Assembly (NCBI GenBank): GCA_946186175.1
Contig: CAMHMG010000163.1
Coordinates: 1-6,989, forward strand
DNA from: an uncultured Clostridia bacterium
GTDB taxonomy: Bacteria > Bacillota > Clostridia > Lachnospirales > Lachnospiraceae
Direction: 5' to 3'
Length of the DNA: 6,989 bases
Shown: piece after piece, positions 4,159-6,989 of the stretch
How positions within the stretch are numbered: position 1 is the stretch's first letter
Layout of the letters: each line of letters opens with the position of its first letter
Position numbers and translations under genes: made by a program
Notes under the pieces: model-generated
What the model was told of the DNA's origin: nothing
What the model saw: only the letters and a program-made list of their open reading frames with translations
Databases searched by the model: none

Positions 4159-6051
4159 ATGAACATACTTAATCTGGAAAATATTTCAAAAACATATATG
4201 GAAAAGAAAGTTTTAGATAATGTCTGTATTGGAATTGATGATTCTGACAAAATTGGTGTTGTTGGCGCTAATGGTACCGGTAAATCCACACTTTTAGCAA
4301 TTACCGCAGGTAAGATTGAAGTTGATGATGGCAGGGTGGTGATGGGTAATGATATCAGGATTTCATATCTGCCGCAAAATCCACAGTTTGACATGGATAA
4401 AACACTTTTAGAGAATATTACTGATTCAATATATGCAGGTAATGATCACTGGGATAAGATGGGTGAGATCAAGGCTAATCTTGCAAAGTTCGGAATTGAT
4501 GACCCTGAATGTAATCCTTCGGTATTTTCAGGAGGACAGAAGAAAAGAGCAGCGTTAGTGTCAGCCATTATGACTCCTGCGGATCTCTTGATCTTAGATG
4601 AGCCCACTAACCATTTGGATTCAGAAATGATAGAGTGGCTTGAGAATTATCTTCAGAGATATAACGGAGCAATTCTTATGGTTACTCATGACAGGTATTT
4701 TCTTGACGAGGTGACTGATCAGATCATAGAGATTGACAAGGGAAATGCATATCGTTACACGGCGAATTACTCAGGATATCTCGAACTTAAAGAACAGCGT
4801 CTGGACTATGAGAAAGCTGCTGAGAGAAAGGCGGCGACACTATTTAAGAAAGACCTTGCATGGATAAGACGTGGTGCAAGGGCGCGTTCGACAAAGCAGA
4901 AAGCGCATATCAAAAGGTTTGAGGAGCTTCGTGATAGAAAGCGTCCGGATGAAGAGCGATATGTTGAGTTAAGTTCACTACCTTCACGTATGGGTAATAA
5001 GACAATTATACTTGAAGATATTTCTAAAGGATATGGGGACAGAACATTATTTAAAAATTTTACATATACATTTAATAAACTGGACAGAATCGGTATTATC
5101 GGTCCTAACGGATGCGGGAAGTCCACACTCCTTAAATGTATAATAGGTGATATTCCGATAGACAGCGGCAATATTGAGATTGGACAGACTATTAATATCG
5201 GATATTTTGGACAGGAAAATGAGTTTGATAAGTCATCATGGGATGATGAAATGAGAGTCATCGATTATGTTAAGGAGACAGCGGAATATATAGAGACAAC
5301 AGAAGGAACCGTTTCTGCTTCGGCAATGTGTGAGAGGTTTTTGTTCAATGCAGATATGCAGTATGCGCCTTTGAGAAAATTGTCCGGTGGAGAGAAAAGG
5401 AGATTATATCTTTTGAAGGTGCTTATGACTGCCCCTAATGTAATAATCCTTGATGAGCCCACCAATGACCTTGATATTCAGACCTTGCGTATCTTGGAAG
5501 ATTATCTTGACAGCTTTGCAGGAATAGTATTAACGGTTTCTCACGACAGGTATTTTCTTGACAGAGTGGTTACGAGGATTTTTTCATTTGAAGTAGGGGC
5601 TTCATTACAACAGAGCGAGGGTGGATATTCAGATTATCTTGAACATAAGAATCAGTCAAATGCCCTGACTGGAATGGTTGGTAATTCTGATCTGTCTAAA
5701 GCAGGTAAAGCAAAGGATAGTGGAAACAGTAAAAATGATTCTCAAAATGATCTGTCAGATAACGATAGTAAGAAAAATAAAAAGTATCGCGCACCAAGAG
5801 AAAAAACAAAGTTGTCATTTAACGAGCAGAGAGAATATGACACGATTGAATCAGAAATTGAAAGTATGGAGAAAAGAAGTGCAGAACTTGATGAACTGAT
5901 TGCGAAAGCTGCCACTGATTTTGTTAAATTAACTGAGCTTACAAAAGAGAAAGAAGAACTTGAATTGCTGATAGAACAAAAATTTGACAGATTTGTAGAG
6001 CTACAGGAGATGGTGGATAGGTTTGCTAAGATGCAAGAAGAAAGAAAATGA
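4159..6051 (+). CDS. uup: ABC-F ATPase of the Uup/YfmR type
   Basis: A 630-residue protein with two ABC domains and no membrane segments. Domain 1 has Walker A GANGTGKST (36-44), signature SGGQKKR (124-130), Walker B LLILDEPTN (143-151, E148) and switch H177. Domain 2 has Walker A GPNGCGKST (315-323), signature SGGEKRR (409-415), Walker B VIILDEPTND (428-437, E433) and H462. The interdomain linker (about 205-270) carries the basic stretch LAWIRRGARARSTKQKAHIKRF, typical of Uup-type proteins. After a low-complexity Ser/Asn/Asp/Lys spacer (about 500-540) comes a charged coiled coil (about 548-630, from KLSFNEQREYD), the Uup C-terminal domain. ABC-F proteins bind the ribosomal E site and help stalled translation; Uup/YfmR members are housekeeping rather than classic resistance factors. 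The linker is not extended as in antibiotic-resistance ABC-F proteins. Its stop overlaps the next start by four bases (ATGA). Confidence 0.93.
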   Translation: MNILNLENISKTYMEKKVLDNVCIGIDDSDKIGVVGANGTGKSTLLAITAGKIEVDDGRVVMGNDIRISYLPQNPQFDMDKTLLENITDSIYAGNDHWDKMGEIKANLAKFGIDDPECNPSVFSGGQKKRAALVSAIMTPADLLILDEPTNHLDSEMIEWLENYLQRYNGAILMVTHDRYFLDEVTDQIIEIDKGNAYRYTANYSGYLELKEQRLDYEKAAERKAATLFKKDLAWIRRGARARSTKQKAHIKRFEELRDRKRPDEERYVELSSLPSRMGNKTIILEDISKGYGDRTLFKNFTYTFNKLDRIGIIGPNGCGKSTLLKCIIGDIPIDSGNIEIGQTINIGYFGQENEFDKSSWDDEMRVIDYVKETAEYIETTEGTVSASAMCERFLFNADMQYAPLRKLSGGEKRRLYLLKVLMTAPNVIILDEPTNDLDIQTLRILEDYLDSFAGIVLTVSHDRYFLDRVVTRIFSFEVGASLQQSEGGYSDYLEHKNQSNALTGMVGNSDLSKAGKAKDSGNSKNDSQNDLSDNDSKKNKKYRAPREKTKLSFNEQREYDTIESEIESMEKRSAELDELIAKAATDFVKLTELTKEKEELELLIEQKFDRFVELQEMVDRFAKMQEERK

Positions 6052-6599
6052 ACAAAATAGAAAAATTTGATATAATACTGCCACGGTACATAATTCTAAT
6101 AGTCTGTGGCGTGTATATTATCATTTATACGGTCACACGGGCAACTAAGAATTACAAGAAATATGGAACAGCGCGAGAGCCTAAGGTACCTAAGACTACC
6201 ATGAAGGAGAGGATAAATGCTGATCTGGAGACGGAGCTTCCCAATATCTGGCTTAAAGAGTTTGAAAAGAAGAATAAGAAAAGAGAAAAGAAGGGAAAGC
6301 AGCCACTTAGGAATGAAGAGTTTATGGATAAGCTTACTAAGCGGTATGATTATAAGAGGCAGAAAACTAGTACTATTGCCCTGACTATCAGTGGAGGAGT
6401 ACTTGGATGCGGACTTGTTATAGCCCTTTATGAGATAGGAGTATTATCAGTGGAAGAAGGTGTAGATTTTTATGCCAACGGTTTTGAGATAATAATGTTA
6501 TTCGCATTTGTTGTTGTGTGTTGCCTGATGATTGGCATGTTTATTTCTAATTTATCAAAGCCCTCATCCTTAAACTTGCCAAAGAATGAGGGCTTGTAA
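6048..6599 (+). CDS. Three-helix membrane protein of unknown function, coupled to the ABC-F gene
   Basis: A 183-residue protein that I do not recognise. Its ATG overlaps the ABC-F stop (ATGA at 6048-6051); only a weak purine-rich stretch (AGAAGAAAG) precedes it, so translation is probably coupled. Hydrophobic helices are at about 12-29, 108-129 and 146-168. Between helices 1 and 2 is a strongly basic and charged segment of about 75 residues (31-105, including KKNKKREKKGKQ) that the positive-inside rule places in the cytoplasm, where it could touch RNA, ribosomes or acidic lipids. The last codons form one arm of a hairpin (6558-6595). Its fixed overlap with a ribosome-acting ATPase gene hints at a shared expression need, but the ABC-F protein is soluble, and there is no evidence that the two form a transporter. 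Confidence 0.75.
   Translation: MNKIEKFDIILPRYIILIVCGVYIIIYTVTRATKNYKKYGTAREPKVPKTTMKERINADLETELPNIWLKEFEKKNKKREKKGKQPLRNEEFMDKLTKRYDYKRQKTSTIALTISGGVLGCGLVIALYEIGVLSVEEGVDFYANGFEIIMLFAFVVVCCLMIGMFISNLSKPSSLNLPKNEGL
6558..6595. terminator. Hairpin overlapping the 3' end of the membrane protein gene
   Basis: AAGCCCTCAT (6558-6567) and ATGAGGGCTT (6586-6595) form a perfect 10-bp stem around an 18-base loop, ending one base before the TAA of the membrane protein gene. It lies between convergent genes and could stop transcripts from both sides. Neither side has a proper T tract: the + side continues GTAAAATATATG, the reverse side TGATAAATTAG. Termination is therefore likely but not certain; it may be an mRNA-stabilising 3' stem instead. 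Confidence 0.45.
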
Positions 6600-6618
6600 A
6601 ATATATGATAAAAAAAGC

Positions 6619-6989
6619 TTATATAGTTACATTTTCATTGATATAGTTTCCAAATCTGGGAAGACACAGATGTATTTCTCCCCTGCCGGAGCTTCCGATG
6701 ATCCCTTTTTCAATAAGTCTTTTTCTCGGACGACTCCAATCGCTGTGTTTTTCTTTTGTGAGAGCGAGAAGTTCCTCTACCTGCATTGAGTCCTTTTGTG
6801 CAATGAAAGACAAATAATTCTTTTCTTTTGCTGATAACTCACTCCATAATTTGTTATATACCCTTTTGGCAAGAGCGTCATCAACCTTAGCTAATATTAA
6901 ATCTGTTATTTCAGCATCATGAGAATCCCACATATATTTTCCAAATGCCTGGTATGCAAATGCATAGCCTTTTGTCATTTTAGCAAGAG
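6619..6989 (-). CDS. AAA-type ATP-binding protein, C-terminal winged-helix part
   Basis: The 3' portion of a reverse-strand gene that continues past the right edge: the frame stays open upstream of the internal ATG (…LAKMTKGYAFAYQ), so that ATG is unlikely to be the true start. The visible 123 residues open with a helical segment (GYAFAYQAFGKYMWD) of the kind that ends the lid of STAND/archaeal-type AAA ATPases. They continue with a winged-helix-like domain: LWSELSAKEKNYLSFIA, then SRPRKRLIEKGIIGSSGRGEIHLCLPRFGNYI, whose last part fits a recognition helix and wing. These features match a common family of clostridial ATP-binding proteins of unknown biological role. The P-loop and Walker B are outside the window, so ATPase activity is inferred from the family only. 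It converges with the membrane protein gene, leaving 19 bases between stops. Confidence 0.68.
   Translation of the reverse strand, partial: LAKMTKGYAFAYQAFGKYMWDSHDAEITDLILAKVDDALAKRVYNKLWSELSAKEKNYLSFIAQKDSMQVEELLALTKEKHSDWSRPRKRLIEKGIIGSSGRGEIHLCLPRFGNYINENVTI

Noticed and set aside
4806..5261. Reverse-strand frame of 151 codons inside the ABC-F gene
   Set aside because: It lies wholly within a well-conserved coding sequence on the other strand and shows no family resemblance; it is a shadow frame.
6622..6630. TATAGTTAC-like match to the right end of element 2
   Set aside because: The match is only about nine bases, lies in the coding end of the ATPase gene and has no inverted partner or flanking repeat.

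Overview
The window looks like chromosome of a low-G+C Firmicute, most likely a Lachnospiraceae member (Butyrivibrio/Roseburia-like). The basis is AT-rich intergenic DNA, strong AGGAG-type ribosome binding sites, the style of the two-component pair, a DUF1848 protein and an ABC-F protein of the Uup/YfmR type. The taxonomic call is inference from gene style, not from a marker gene.

Left to right: (1) the 3' end of a corrinoid adenosyltransferase gene (1-215, +); (2) a three-gene operon (318-2568, +) encoding a small exported or membrane-anchored protein of unknown function, an OmpR-type response regulator and a short sensor kinase that lacks a recognisable HAMP domain; (3) a convergent gene (2646-3584, -) for a DUF1848 protein with a radical-SAM-like cysteine cluster at its C terminus; (4) a 547-base intergenic region (3585-4131) holding two unrelated miniature inverted-repeat elements, each bounded by 17-bp inverted repeats and flanked by exact direct repeats of 11 bp and 8 bp; (5) a consensus-like promoter and a short leader driving an ABC-F ATPase (4159-6051, +), translationally coupled to a three-helix membrane protein of unknown function (6048-6599, +); (6) the 3' part of a convergent gene (6619-6989, -) for the winged-helix end of an AAA-type ATPase.

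The group 318-2568 is a signalling unit: the kinase should sense something outside the membrane and phosphorylate the regulator, and the exported protein encoded first is a candidate accessory or target. The ABC-F protein should act on ribosomes, and its partner is a coupled membrane protein with no assigned role. The least ordinary DNA is the intergenic region. It preserves two complete insertion footprints side by side, one with ends and target duplication resembling IS66-type mobilisation, the other with a branched, cloverleaf-like interior. The DUF1848 protein is the most interesting protein: it has a C-terminal CxxxCxxC motif and ends in a QMSLF peptide that resembles a sliding-clamp binding motif.
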